Below, piece by piece: positions 1 through 8,168 of a DNA stretch of 20,890 bases. Below the pieces are notes generated by a model. That model saw nothing but the letters and a program-made list of their open reading frames with translations, made no database searches and had not been told where the DNA came from. Position 1 is the stretch's first letter, and every line of letters begins with the position of its first letter. The position numbers were made by a program, and so were the translations under genes. This DNA is from an uncultured Eubacteriales bacterium (GTDB lineage: Bacteria; Bacillota; Clostridia; Oscillospirales; Oscillospiraceae), in NCBI GenBank assembly GCA_934567745.1, contig CAKTJM010000015.1, forward strand, positions 1 to 20,890. Direction: 5' to 3'.

Positions 1-1542
1 GAACACCGGCGAGAACAGCCGGTACAGCGCCGTCAGCAGCCGCTTCGGAAGCCTTGCCCGCTCGCAGTCCTCCCGCGTGACCAGGTGGCACCGCGCCAGC
101 GTCGTCACGAAGTCCCAGCGCACCTCCTCCACCGCCGGACCGCCGCACAGCCACACGCCGTTCTCGAACTGAAGGTACAGGCTGCGATAGTCCAGGTTGC
201 AGCTCCCCACCGACGCATACAGGTCGTCCGCGACGATCGTCTTCGCGTGACAGAAGCCCGGCGAGAACTCATAGATCTTCACGCCCGCCTCCAGCAGCTC
301 CGGATAGTGCGACCGCGTCACCGCGAAGACGACCTTCTTGTCCGGGATGTGCGGCGTGATGATCCGCACGTCCACCCCGGACCGCGCCGCCGTCGTCAGC
401 GCCGCCGACATCGTCTCGTCGATGACCAGATACGGCGTCATGATATAGCAGTACCGCGTCGCCTTGCCGATCATCTGCTGATACAGCCCCGCGCAGACCG
501 TGTCCTCGTCCAGCGGGGTGTCCACATACGGCACCGCGATGCCCGCGCCGGACTGCACCGGCACGGCCCGCGGCAGGAAGGCGTCCGCGTCCACCTCCTC
601 GCCGGTCACGTCCGACCACTGGGCCAGGAAGAAGACCGCCAGGCTCCACGCCGCCGGACCGCGCAGCAGGACCGCGTTGTCCTTCCAGACGCCGAAGCGC
701 TCGAGCCGCCCGACGTACTCGTCCGCCAGGTTCAGCCCCCCGACGAAGCCCGCTACGCCGTCGATCACGCACAGCTTGCGGTGGTCGCGGTTGTTCTGGT
801 GGATCGACAGCACCGGCCGGAACGGCCGGAACACCTCGCACCGGATGCCCGCCTCCCGCAGCTGGGCCGGATAGTCCGACGGCAGGGTCACCGCCGAGCC
901 CATCCCGTCGTACAGGACGCGCACGTCCACGCCCGCCTGGGCCTTCGCGATCAGGATCTTCAGGACCTCGCTCCACAGCGAGCCCTCCGCGATGATGAAG
1001 TATTCGAGGAAGATATAGCGCTCGGCCTTCTCCAGCTCCCGGAGGAAGGCGGGCAGGAAGGCCTCGCCCATCAAGAAATACTGCGCCTCGGTCCCGACAT
1101 AGCCGGGACACTGGGCCGCGCGCTCAAGGTAGCGGATCTGCTGGGCGCAGTCCGGCCCGTACCGCCGCCGTTCGGCGTCGGTCAGGCCGGGGGGCAGGTT
1201 CTCGCGGTAGAACCCCGCGCAGTCGGCCATCCCGCCGCGCGGCCGGCGGATCCCGCCGAGGATCAGGTACATCATCCCGCCGACGAAGGGCAGGAGCAGG
1301 ATCGGGACGATCCACGCAATCTTATACGCCAGGCGGCTCTTCCGCGTGGAGATGTGGAGCGAGACGAGCGCGCTGACGAGGATCGACAGCCAGTAGGCGT
1401 AGATGGCGTACTGCTTGAAGCTGTAGAACACCACCGCGAAGAAGGCCGCCTGTAGGGCGATGCCCACCGCCACGGCGAAGACCCGCTGACGGCGCGGGGA
1501 GAAGAGACTGTGCAGCTTGTCGCGGATGGGTCGGTCGCTCAT
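1..1542 (-). CDS. cls: Cardiolipin synthase (3' end cut by window edge)
   Basis: Predicted membrane enzyme that joins two phosphatidylglycerols into cardiolipin plus glycerol. The frame is open from the ATG at 1542 to the window edge (514 codons, no stop). Hydrophobic segments lie near residues 20-40, 45-62 and 75-96 (PLDc_N-type anchor). Two phospholipase D HKD motifs follow: NRDHRKLCVID (H254, K256, D261) and CHAKTIVADD (H432, K434, D439), the pair needed for the phosphatidyl-enzyme mechanism. The last visible residues, LYRLFSPVF, resemble the usual C-terminus of the family, so only a few residues are probably missing. The start is set by AAAGGAGG about 9 bases upstream. It begins 19 bases after the dnaE stop, so it is probably co-transcribed with dnaE. 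Length fits the bacterial Cls family (about 480-515 residues). Confidence 0.93.
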   Translation of the reverse strand, partial: MSDRPIRDKLHSLFSPRRQRVFAVAVGIALQAAFFAVVFYSFKQYAIYAYWLSILVSALVSLHISTRKSRLAYKIAWIVPILLLPFVGGMMYLILGGIRRPRGGMADCAGFYRENLPPGLTDAERRRYGPDCAQQIRYLERAAQCPGYVGTEAQYFLMGEAFLPAFLRELEKAERYIFLEYFIIAEGSLWSEVLKILIAKAQAGVDVRVLYDGMGSAVTLPSDYPAQLREAGIRCEVFRPFRPVLSIHQNNRDHRKLCVIDGVAGFVGGLNLADEYVGRLERFGVWKDNAVLLRGPAAWSLAVFFLAQWSDVTGEEVDADAFLPRAVPVQSGAGIAVPYVDTPLDEDTVCAGLYQQMIGKATRYCYIMTPYLVIDETMSAALTTAARSGVDVRIITPHIPDKKVVFAVTRSHYPELLEAGVKIYEFSPGFCHAKTIVADDLYASVGSCNLDYRSLYLQFENGVWLCGGPAVEEVRWDFVTTLARCHLVTREDCERARLPKRLLTALYRLFSPVF

Positions 1543-1561
1543 GACGCGGTCCTCCTTTCTC

Positions 1562-4500
1562 TTATCGCAGGACGACGTTCCCGTCGCCCAGCAGCTCGCG
1601 CAGCTCGGCCAGCAGCGCGTCGTGCAGCAGGCACGTCGCACCCTTGCGGCGGCCCGTCGCCGCGAAGAACAGCACCGTCGGGCTGTCGCCGGGGAAGAGG
1701 GCGAAGAGGTCCTGGATGCGTTGGAACAGCCACCCCTCGTCGGGGAGCCGGAGATAGAGCGTCCGCCCCTCCGGCCGCACCGGCGCGGCGGCCTGCGCGG
1801 CCGTCTGCGGAGCAGATGCGTCCGGCTCCTCCAGCGACGCGACGCGGTCGGCGAGCAGCTGGGGAGGCTTGTCCTCACGGGCGGAGATGCGCCCGGTGAC
1901 GGTGACGGCCCGCCCCTCGGCCAGGGCCGATCCGGCCTCCTCCAGCACGCGGGAGAAGACGAGCAGCTCCAGGCTCGCTCCGTCGTCCTCCAGGGTGACG
2001 TAGGCCATCAGGCTGTCGTTCCGGGTGGTCTTGACCCGCCGCGTGAGGACGATCCCGGCCAGGGTGACCTTCTGCCCGTCCTGATACCGCGTCGGCCCGC
2101 CGGGCTGGGCGAAGTCGGCCTTGAGCGGCGCGATCGGCACCGCGCCGCGCCGCACCGCCTCCTCGCGGAAGGCGTCCATCGGGTGGCCGCTGAGATACAG
2201 GCCCGTGACCTCCTTCTCCATCGCCAGCAGGACGGGCAGCGGCAGCTCCGCCCGGTCGGGATCGATGACCAGCTCCACCGGCTCCCCACCGTCCCCGCCG
2301 GAGGCGGAGAAGAGGTCGAACTGCCCCTCCAGGTTCTTCCGGCGGCTGCGGACCAGCCCGTCGAGGTACGGGCCGTAGGCGTCGAGCAGCTGCGCCCGGC
2401 GCAGGCCCATGCTGTCGAAGGCGCCGGAGCGGATCAGGCTCTCCAGCACGCGCTTGTTCAGGTCCCGCCCGAGCATCCGGTCGCAGAAGTCGGAGAACGA
2501 GGCGAACGGCCCGCCCGCGGCCCGCTCGTCCAGCACGTTCTGGGCGAAGCCCCGCCCGACGCCCTTGAGCGCCGCCAGGCCGAAGCGGATGTCCGGCCCC
2601 GAGACGGTGAAGTCCGCCCCGGACCCGTTCACGTCCGGCGGCAGCAGGCGGATGCCCATCGCGCGGCACTCGGCGATGTACTCGGCGACCTTGTCCTGCA
2701 CGTCGAGGACGGAGGTCAGCAGTGCGGCCATATACGCCCGCGGGTGATGGCACTTGGACCAGGCGGTCTGATAGGCCACGACGGCGTAGCACACCGCGTG
2801 GGCCTTGTTGAAGGCGTAGTTGGCGAAATCGAAGATCTCGTCATAGATGCTCTGCGCCACGTCCTCCGGGATCCCGTTGGCGGCGCAGCCGCAGATGCCG
2901 CGCTCCGGGTCGCCGTGGAGGAAGGCGCCGCGCTCGCGCTCGACGTCCTTGGCCTTCTTCTTGGACATGGCGCGGCGGATCATGTCGGCCTGGCCGAGGG
3001 AGAACCCGGCCAGCCGGCGGAAGATCTCGATGACCTGCTCCTGATAGACGATGCAGCCGTAGGTGACGGCGAGGATCGGTTCGAGCAGGGGGTGCTTGTA
3101 GACGATCCGGCTCGGATCGTGGCGGCAGGCGATGAACCGCGGGATCGAGTCCATCGGTCCCGGCCGGTACAGCGCGATGATGGCGGTGATGTCCTCGATG
3201 CTCTGCGGCTTGAGCCCGACGCACACGCCGGTCATCCCGCCGGACTCCATCTGGAACACCCCGCAGGTGCGCCCCTCGGAGAGCATCCGGAAGGTCTCCG
3301 GGTCGTCCTCCGGGATGGCGTGCAGGTCGAAGGCGGGGTCCTCCTGCCGCACGAGCCTGGCCGCATCGTCCAGCACGGTCAGGTTGCGCAGGGCCAAAAA
3401 GTCCATCTTCAGCAGGCCCAGCTCCTCCAGGGTCGTCATGGTGTACTGGGTGACGATGGACTCGTCGTTCTTGGCGAGGGGGACGTAGGTGTCCACCGGC
3501 GCGCGGGTGATGACGACCCCGGCGGCGTGGGTGGAGGCGTGCCGCGGCATCCCCTCCAGCGCCTTGGCCGTGTCGATGACCCGCTTGGCGGTGGGGTCGC
3601 CCTCATACTGCTCGCGGAACGGCTTGGAGACGGTCAGCGCCTGGTCGAGGGTGATGTGCAGGGCGTTGGGGACGAGCTTCGCGATCGCGTCGGCCTCGGC
3701 ATACGGCACGTTCAGCGCCCGCGCGACGTCGCGGATCGCGCCCTTGGCGGCCATGGTGCCGAAGGTGACGATCTGGGCGACGTGGTCCATCCCGTACTTG
3801 CGGCAGACGTAGTCGATCACCTCGCCCCGGCGTCGGTAGCAGAAGTCCACGTCGATATCGGGCATGGACACGCGCTCCGGGTTGAGGAACCGCTCGAAGT
3901 AGAGGGAGTATTTCATCGGGTCGATGTCGGTGATGTCCAGGCAGTAGGCGACCATGGACCCGGCCGCGGAGCCGCGCCCCGGTCCGACGGGGATGCCGCT
4001 GCGCTTGGCGTAGCCGATGAAGTCGGCGACGATGAGGAAGTATTCGACGAAGCCCATCCGCCCGATCATGGCCATCTCATAGGTGAGCTGGTCGCGATAG
4101 GCCGGGGGCGCGTCGGGATAGCGCCGCCGGAAGCCCTCCTCGCACAGGTGGGCGAAGTAGGCGCTGCTGTCGGCCCAGCCCTCCGGCACGAGGAACTCGG
4201 GCAGGTGGTAGGTGCCGAACTGGAACTCGACGTTGCACTGCTCGGCGATCCGGACGGTGTTGGCGACGGCCTCCGGCCACTCTGGGAAGAGGGCGGCCAT
4301 CTCATCCTCGGACTTGAGGTAGAACTCGTCCGTCTCGAAGCGCATCCGGTTCGGGTCCTGGATGGTCCGCCCGGTCTGGATGCACAGCAGGACGTCCTGG
4401 ACGGCGGCGTCCTCCCGCGTGAGGTAGTGCGCGTCGTTCGTGACGACGAGGGGGATGCCGGTCTCGCGGTGGAGCCGCAGCAGCCCGCGGGCGACCTCGG

Positions 4501-5047
4501 CCTGTTCGGGGATGCGGTGGTCCTGCAATTCCAGATAGAACCCGTCCGGCCCGAAGAGGGCCTGATGGTCCTCGGCGATCGCCTTCGCCCCGGCGTAGTC
4601 CCCGGCCAGCAGCCGCTGAGGGATGGCCCCGGCCAGACAGGCAGACAGGGCGATCAGGCCCTCGTGGTACTGCTCGAGCAGCTCCCGGTCGATGCGGGGC
4701 TTGCCGTAGAAGCCCTCGGTGAACCCGCGGCTGACGAGGGCGCAGAGGTTGCGATAGCCGGTCTCGTCGCGGCAGAGCAGCACGAGGTGGTTGGGCTTGT
4801 CGTCGCCGCGCTCATGGTCCCGGTCGAAGCGGGACCGGGGCGCGACGTAGACCTCGCACCCGATGATGGGCTTGATCCCGGCGGCCTTGGCGGCCTTGTA
4901 GAAATCGACCGCGCCGTACATGACCCCGTGATCGGTGAGCGCGACGGCGGGCTGGCCCAGCTCCTTGGCGCGCCGGACGAGGTCGCCGATGCGGCAGGCC
5001 CCGTCGAGGAGGCTGTATTCGGAGTGGACATGGAGATGGACGAACAT
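1562..5047 (-). CDS. dnaE: DNA polymerase III subunit alpha, DnaE1 type
   Basis: Replicative polymerase subunit of 1161 residues, the usual DnaE1 length. The N-terminal PHP domain starts MFVHLHVHSEYSLLDG and keeps all nine canonical metal-site residues (H6, H8, D15, H40, E65, H87, C137, D205, H207). The polymerase core shows GPGRGSAAGS (about 355-364), the catalytic PDIDVDF (D397, D399) and the third aspartate in LKMDFLALR. The C-terminal region has an OB-fold stretch (VTLAGIVLTRRVKTTRNDS onwards). In Firmicutes, DnaE usually works beside PolC, extending primers on the lagging strand; PolC is not in this window. The start is supported by AAGGAGG directly upstream of the ATG at 5047. It lies downstream of rapZ-whiA, as often in Clostridia, but a repeat-filled gap separates it from whiA. 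Confidence 0.97.
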   Translation of the reverse strand: MFVHLHVHSEYSLLDGACRIGDLVRRAKELGQPAVALTDHGVMYGAVDFYKAAKAAGIKPIIGCEVYVAPRSRFDRDHERGDDKPNHLVLLCRDETGYRNLCALVSRGFTEGFYGKPRIDRELLEQYHEGLIALSACLAGAIPQRLLAGDYAGAKAIAEDHQALFGPDGFYLELQDHRIPEQAEVARGLLRLHRETGIPLVVTNDAHYLTREDAAVQDVLLCIQTGRTIQDPNRMRFETDEFYLKSEDEMAALFPEWPEAVANTVRIAEQCNVEFQFGTYHLPEFLVPEGWADSSAYFAHLCEEGFRRRYPDAPPAYRDQLTYEMAMIGRMGFVEYFLIVADFIGYAKRSGIPVGPGRGSAAGSMVAYCLDITDIDPMKYSLYFERFLNPERVSMPDIDVDFCYRRRGEVIDYVCRKYGMDHVAQIVTFGTMAAKGAIRDVARALNVPYAEADAIAKLVPNALHITLDQALTVSKPFREQYEGDPTAKRVIDTAKALEGMPRHASTHAAGVVITRAPVDTYVPLAKNDESIVTQYTMTTLEELGLLKMDFLALRNLTVLDDAARLVRQEDPAFDLHAIPEDDPETFRMLSEGRTCGVFQMESGGMTGVCVGLKPQSIEDITAIIALYRPGPMDSIPRFIACRHDPSRIVYKHPLLEPILAVTYGCIVYQEQVIEIFRRLAGFSLGQADMIRRAMSKKKAKDVERERGAFLHGDPERGICGCAANGIPEDVAQSIYDEIFDFANYAFNKAHAVCYAVVAYQTAWSKCHHPRAYMAALLTSVLDVQDKVAEYIAECRAMGIRLLPPDVNGSGADFTVSGPDIRFGLAALKGVGRGFAQNVLDERAAGGPFASFSDFCDRMLGRDLNKRVLESLIRSGAFDSMGLRRAQLLDAYGPYLDGLVRSRRKNLEGQFDLFSASGGDGGEPVELVIDPDRAELPLPVLLAMEKEVTGLYLSGHPMDAFREEAVRRGAVPIAPLKADFAQPGGPTRYQDGQKVTLAGIVLTRRVKTTRNDSLMAYVTLEDDGASLELLVFSRVLEEAGSALAEGRAVTVTGRISAREDKPPQLLADRVASLEEPDASAPQTAAQAAAPVRPEGRTLYLRLPDEGWLFQRIQDLFALFPGDSPTVLFFAATGRRKGATCLLHDALLAELRELLGDGNVVLR

Positions 5048-5070
5048 GGGGCCTCCTTTCTAAGAGAGCG

Positions 5071-5150
5071 GCGACGTGGGATCCCCGGAAAGCCTCCCTT
5101 GCGTAAAGGGAGGTGGCTCGGCGCAGCCGAGACGGAGGGATCGGAGACGT
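5071..5150 (+). repeat. Double-hairpin repeat, copy 1
   Basis: Two hairpins sit back to back: CCTCCCTT (5093-5100) pairs with AAGGGAGG (5106-5113), and CTCGGC (5117-5122) pairs with GCCGAG (5126-5131). A conserved tail follows (GACGGAGGGATCGGAGACGT). It is nearly identical to copy 3 at 5331-5412. From general familiarity, repeats of this kind are widespread in intergenic regions of gut Oscillospirales; no function is visible here. Confidence 0.85.
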
Positions 5151-5255
5151 AGAGTGTTGGGACCCGTCGCGATGAGCGCATCACGCACCTGGACGGCGTG
5201 TCCCGACGATCGCGGGGGAAGAACGGCCTTCTGGCGGAGCGAGGTCGATGCACGC

Positions 5256-5313
5256 GACGTTCCGATCCCTCAGTCAGCCGTTCCGGCTGACAGCTCCCTT
5301 TACGCAAGGGAGC
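5256..5313 (-). repeat. Double-hairpin repeat, copy 2 (inverted, diverged)
   Basis: Read on the minus strand this has the same architecture as copies 1 and 3: GCTCCCTT pairs with AAGGGAGC, then GTCAGCC pairs with GGCTGAC, followed by the GAGGGATCGGA tail. Both stems differ in sequence from the other copies but remain fully paired, which supports selection for, or descent from, a folded form. Confidence 0.75.
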
Positions 5314-5330
5314 CAGTTCGCTCGACTGCG

Positions 5331-5412
5331 GCGACGTTGGGTCCCCGGAAAAGCCTCCCTTGCGCAAAGGGAGGTGGCTCGGCGACAGCCGAGACGGAGG
5401 GATCGGAGACGT
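5331..5412 (+). repeat. Double-hairpin repeat, copy 3
   Basis: Almost identical to copy 1. The first loop is GCGCA instead of GCGTA and the second loop is GACA instead of GCA, so the changes fall in loops while both stems are unchanged. It ends about 33 bases from the whiA stop codon. Confidence 0.85.
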
Positions 5413-5444
5413 GGGATGCACCGGAACGGCCACATCCAGCCCCC

Positions 5445-6341
5445 TCACCCCCTCTGACTCAACTCGATCAGCTTCTGCATCCGGTGGTTCAGCGAGGACT
5501 TCGTGACCGGCGGGTCGCACAGGGCGGCCAGCTGGGCCAGCGACAGCTCCGGGTTCTCCATCCGCAGCCGCGCGGCCTCGCGCAGCTTGGGGGTCAGCTC
5601 CTCCAGCGTCCCCGCCTCCTCCAGCGCGGCGATCGCCCGGCGCTGGACCAGGGCGGCGTCCACCGTCTTATCGACGTTGGCCGCCTCGCAGTTGACCCGG
5701 CGGTTGACGCCGTTGCGCAGGAGCTTCTCCGCCTTGGCGTTCATCAGCTCCATCGCCGCCACCGGCGCGCCGATCTCCGTGAGCAGCTCCTCGATGGCCT
5801 CGCTCTGCTTGAAATAGGTGATGTAGCTGCCCTTGCGGGTGACCTGCTTCGGCTCGTGCCCCGCCTCCCGCAGGAGGGCGGCCAGCTCGCGGCTCACGCG
5901 CAGATGGGTGGTGGCCAGCTCAAGGTGGTACCCCTTCCGCGGGTCGGTCACGGACCCGCCCGCGAGGAAGGCCCCGCGCAGGAAGGCCGCGCGGCAGTGG
6001 TCCTCCTCCAGCATGGCGAAATTGATGTGGTGCGCCGGTCCGCCCGGATCGAAGGCGCACAGGTCCCACACCCGCGCGAGCTTGACCGGGTCGGTCAGCG
6101 TGCAGATGCCCTTGCCGCCCGCGTCCGGCCCGCTGCGCTCGTCGAAGCGCAGGCCGAAGGCCCGGTGGAACAGCAGCGGCAGCCGCTGGGCGAAGGCGGC
6201 GGACTCGGTGACGATCCGCACCTGCTGGGTGGTGAAGGTATTGCAGTAGAGCAGCACGCCGCAGGCCTCTGCCTGGGCGCAGCAGCGGCGGGCGAGCTTC
6301 GACCGGCACAGCTCGGCCTTGACGTCGGCGGAGAAAGACAT
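5445..6341 (-). CDS. whiA: WhiA, DNA-binding regulator
   Basis: 298-residue protein beginning MSFSADVKAELC, the hallmark start of WhiA. The N-terminal two thirds form the LAGLIDADG-like fold (without nuclease function in this family); the C-terminus (about 245-295) is the helix-turn-helix part with KSSLNHRMQKLIELS. WhiA controls sporulation genes in Streptomyces and affects cell division and chromosome segregation in Bacillus. A good GGAGG precedes the ATG. It lies 21 bases after rapZ, so the two are almost certainly one operon. The usual middle gene of this cluster, yvcK/mgfK, is absent. Confidence 0.95.
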   Translation of the reverse strand: MSFSADVKAELCRSKLARRCCAQAEACGVLLYCNTFTTQQVRIVTESAAFAQRLPLLFHRAFGLRFDERSGPDAGGKGICTLTDPVKLARVWDLCAFDPGGPAHHINFAMLEEDHCRAAFLRGAFLAGGSVTDPRKGYHLELATTHLRVSRELAALLREAGHEPKQVTRKGSYITYFKQSEAIEELLTEIGAPVAAMELMNAKAEKLLRNGVNRRVNCEAANVDKTVDAALVQRRAIAALEEAGTLEELTPKLREAARLRMENPELSLAQLAALCDPPVTKSSLNHRMQKLIELSQRG

Positions 6342-6362
6342 AGCGATCGGATCCTCCCTTCC

Positions 6363-7226
6363 TCAGCGGCCCATGTCGCGGTGGACCTCTTCCACGCGAT
6401 AGCCCTTCTGCTTGAGGAACTCGGTCACGGCGTGGGCGATGGCGACGGACCGGTGGTGGCCGCCGGTGCAGCCGATGGCGATGACGAGGGAGGACTTGCC
6501 CTCCTCGGCGTATTGGGGCAGCAGGAAGGAGAACAGCTCCTCCAGATGCCGCAGGAACTCGTTCGTCTGGCGATAGCCGAACAGGAAGGACCGCACGGCC
6601 TCCTCCAGGCCCGTGCACTCCTTCAGCTCCGCGATGTAGAAGGGGTTGGGGAGGAAGCGCACGTCGAAGACGAGGTCCGCGTCGATGGGGATGCCGTACT
6701 TGAACCCGAAGGAGGTCACGGAGACGGTCATCGCCTCGTTCAGGCTCCCCATGCCGAACAGGCGCAGCAGCTCGGCGCGGAACTTGGACAGGTTCAGCCC
6801 GGTGGAGTTGAGGATGTGGCTGGCGCGGCGGCGGACCGGCTCCAGCGCGATCCGCTCCAGCCGCACGGCCTCCGGCAGGGAGTAGCCCTGCCGGGTGAGC
6901 GGGTGGGTGTGCCGGGTCTCCTTGTACCGGTTGATGATGACCTCGTCGGAGGCCTCGACGAAGAGGAGCTGATAGGCCAGATCCATCTCGTGCAGCCCGT
7001 CGAGGGCCTGGAACAGCTCGTCGAAGGTCTGTCCCCCGCGGATGTCGGTCACGAGGGCGACGCGGCTATATTTCCCGGTCCCGGCCCCGGCCATGCAGAT
7101 CCCGGCGAAGCTCTGGATCAGGGCCACGGGCAGGTTATCGACGCAGTAGAAGCCGAGGTCCTCCAGGAACGCGGCGGCGGAGCTCTTGCCCGCGCCGGAC
7201 AGGCCGGAGATGATGATGAATTCCAT
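6363..7226 (-). CDS. rapZ: RapZ/YvcJ family nucleotide-binding protein
   Basis: 287 residues, normal for the family. The P-loop GLSGAGKS is at residues 8-15, followed by DLGFYCVDNLP; a DIRGG motif follows, and the C-terminal domain carries the signature IGCTGGHHRSVAIAHAV. In E. coli RapZ is an RNA-binding adaptor that controls GlmS by small-RNA decay; in Gram-positives YvcJ is a nucleotide-binding protein of less clear role, so the E. coli function should not simply be transferred. It is the first gene of the rapZ-whiA unit and has its own promoter in the divergent region shared with the response regulator. Confidence 0.95.
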   Translation of the reverse strand: MEFIIISGLSGAGKSSAAAFLEDLGFYCVDNLPVALIQSFAGICMAGAGTGKYSRVALVTDIRGGQTFDELFQALDGLHEMDLAYQLLFVEASDEVIINRYKETRHTHPLTRQGYSLPEAVRLERIALEPVRRRASHILNSTGLNLSKFRAELLRLFGMGSLNEAMTVSVTSFGFKYGIPIDADLVFDVRFLPNPFYIAELKECTGLEEAVRSFLFGYRQTNEFLRHLEELFSFLLPQYAEEGKSSLVIAIGCTGGHHRSVAIAHAVTEFLKQKGYRVEEVHRDMGR

Positions 7227-7245
7227 GGCGCGCCCTCCTCTTTGG

Positions 7246-7288
7246 CCGGACCGTGCGCCCCGAGAACAGGGCCTTTCGGTCGGTCCGG
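7246..7288 (-). promoter_or_regulatory. Inverted repeat in the rapZ leader
   Basis: CCGGACCG (7246-7253) and CGGTCCGG (7281-7288) form a perfect 8-bp stem in the untranslated leader of rapZ, between its promoter and its ribosome binding site. It could be an RNA hairpin or a protein site; nothing else supports a specific role. Confidence 0.4.
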
Positions 7289-7311
7289 CGGATATCGTGG
7301 TCTATCTTATC

Positions 7312-7341
7312 AGTATACCACATCCCTCCCGCCGGACGCAA
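7312..7341 (-). promoter_or_regulatory. Predicted sigma-A promoter of rapZ-whiA
   Basis: Read on the minus strand: -35 TTGCGT (7341-7336), 18-base spacer, -10 TATACT (7317-7312). It is placed about 85 bases upstream of the rapZ start, with no competing candidate nearby. Confidence 0.55.
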
Positions 7342-7384
7342 GGACAAGAGGGCCGCCCCGCCCTTTGGCCCGTCCCGGCCCCAT

Positions 7385-7426
7385 CTTAAGGAGTCCTTAA
7401 GGTTTTCCCACCTTGTTTCTTAAAGG
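7385..7426 (+). promoter_or_regulatory. CTTAAGG repeats, candidate response regulator boxes
   Basis: CTTAAGG occurs at 7385 and again at 7396, an 11-base period, and the variant CTTAAAGG follows at 7419. The first two also form a perfect palindrome (CTTAAGGA-G-TCCTTAAG, 7385-7401). OmpR/VanR-class regulators usually bind direct repeats one helical turn apart just upstream of the -35 box, which is the position here, so autoregulation of the downstream two-component system is likely. Confidence 0.55.
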
Positions 7427-7441
7427 CTTTTCCGCTACACT
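7413..7441 (+). promoter_or_regulatory. Predicted sigma-A promoter of the two-component operon
   Basis: -35 TTGTTT (7413-7418), 17-base spacer, -10 TACACT (7436-7441), giving a leader of about 20 bases before the response regulator start at 7470. The CTTAAGG repeats abut and overlap it. Confidence 0.65.
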
Positions 7442-7469
7442 AGGGACCAGAGAGAAGGGAGGCAGACCC

Positions 7470-8168
7470 ATGTACAACATCCTCGTCTGCGACGATGAGC
7501 GCGACATCGTCTCGGCGCTCGCCATCTACCTCGGCACCGCCGACTACCAGGTCTTCCCGGCCTACGACGGGCTGGAGGCCCTGCGCATCCTTGAGCGGGA
7601 GGACATCCACCTCGTCCTGCTCGACGTCATGATGCCCAAGCTCGACGGCATCTCCGCCCTCGGGCGGATCCGGGAGCACTCGAACGTCCCCGTCATCCTC
7701 CTGACCGCCAAGAGCGAGAACACTGACAAGATCCTCGGCCTGGACGTCGGGGCGGACGACTACGTCACCAAGCCCTTCGACCCCGTCGAGCTGCTCGCCC
7801 GCGTCCGGTCGCAGCTGCGCCGCTACCTCCAGCTCGGCGGCGGGCAGGTCAAGCCCACCGCCCTCGGCGTCGGCGGCGTCGCCATGGACGACCGCACGAA
7901 GACCGTCACCCTCGACGGCGAGCCGGTCGCCCTCACCCCGCGGGAGTACGACATCCTCCGGCTCCTGCTCCAGCACCCCGGCACCGTCTTCTCCCCCAAG
8001 CGGATCTACCGCGCCGTCTGGGGCGAGGAGCCGTACGGCGTGGAGAACGCCGTCGCCGTCCACATCCGTCATCTGCGTGAAAAGCTCGAGATCGTCCCGT
8101 CCGACCCGCGGTACATCAAGGTCGTCTGGGGCCAGGGCTATAAGATCGAGGAGGGGAGACCGAAATGA
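7470..8168 (+). CDS. OmpR/VanR-type response regulator
   Basis: 232-residue transcription factor. The receiver domain has the acidic pair D8/D9, the phosphoacceptor D52 in LLDVMMPKLDG, T79 in ILLTAKSE and K101 in YVTKPFDP. A winged-helix DNA-binding domain occupies about 130-230 (VALTPREYDILRLL and VHIRHLREKLE). The sequence around ILLTAKSENTDKILGLDVGA resembles the VanR-like subgroup, which is a subfamily label and does not imply glycopeptide resistance. I chose the ATG at 7470 over an in-frame ATG at 7413 because AAGGGAGG lies 8 bases upstream, the family starts here, and the longer form would begin inside the promoter. Its stop overlaps the kinase start (ATGA). Confidence 0.95.
   Translation: MYNILVCDDERDIVSALAIYLGTADYQVFPAYDGLEALRILEREDIHLVLLDVMMPKLDGISALGRIREHSNVPVILLTAKSENTDKILGLDVGADDYVTKPFDPVELLARVRSQLRRYLQLGGGQVKPTALGVGGVAMDDRTKTVTLDGEPVALTPREYDILRLLLQHPGTVFSPKRIYRAVWGEEPYGVENAVAVHIRHLREKLEIVPSDPRYIKVVWGQGYKIEEGRPK

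Larger units (their letters stand above)
5048..5444. other. whiA-dnaE intergenic region filled with repeats
   Basis: About 400 bases without a credible gene. It holds three copies of one hairpin repeat family (5071-5150, 5256-5313 in reverse, 5331-5412), listed separately. The unique sequence between copies, about 5151-5255, shows no convincing ORF, and I could not identify a clear dnaE promoter in it. Confidence 0.7.

Noticed and set aside
1517..5152. A plus-strand open frame of over 1200 codons opposite dnaE
   Set aside because: It is the antisense shadow of a clear dnaE; the translation is Val/Asp/Leu/Gly-rich without domains, as expected opposite GC-rich genes.
5076..7400. A long plus-strand frame opposite whiA and rapZ
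   Set aside because: Antisense to two well-supported genes; it crosses the repeat region and the rapZ promoter, and shows no domain.
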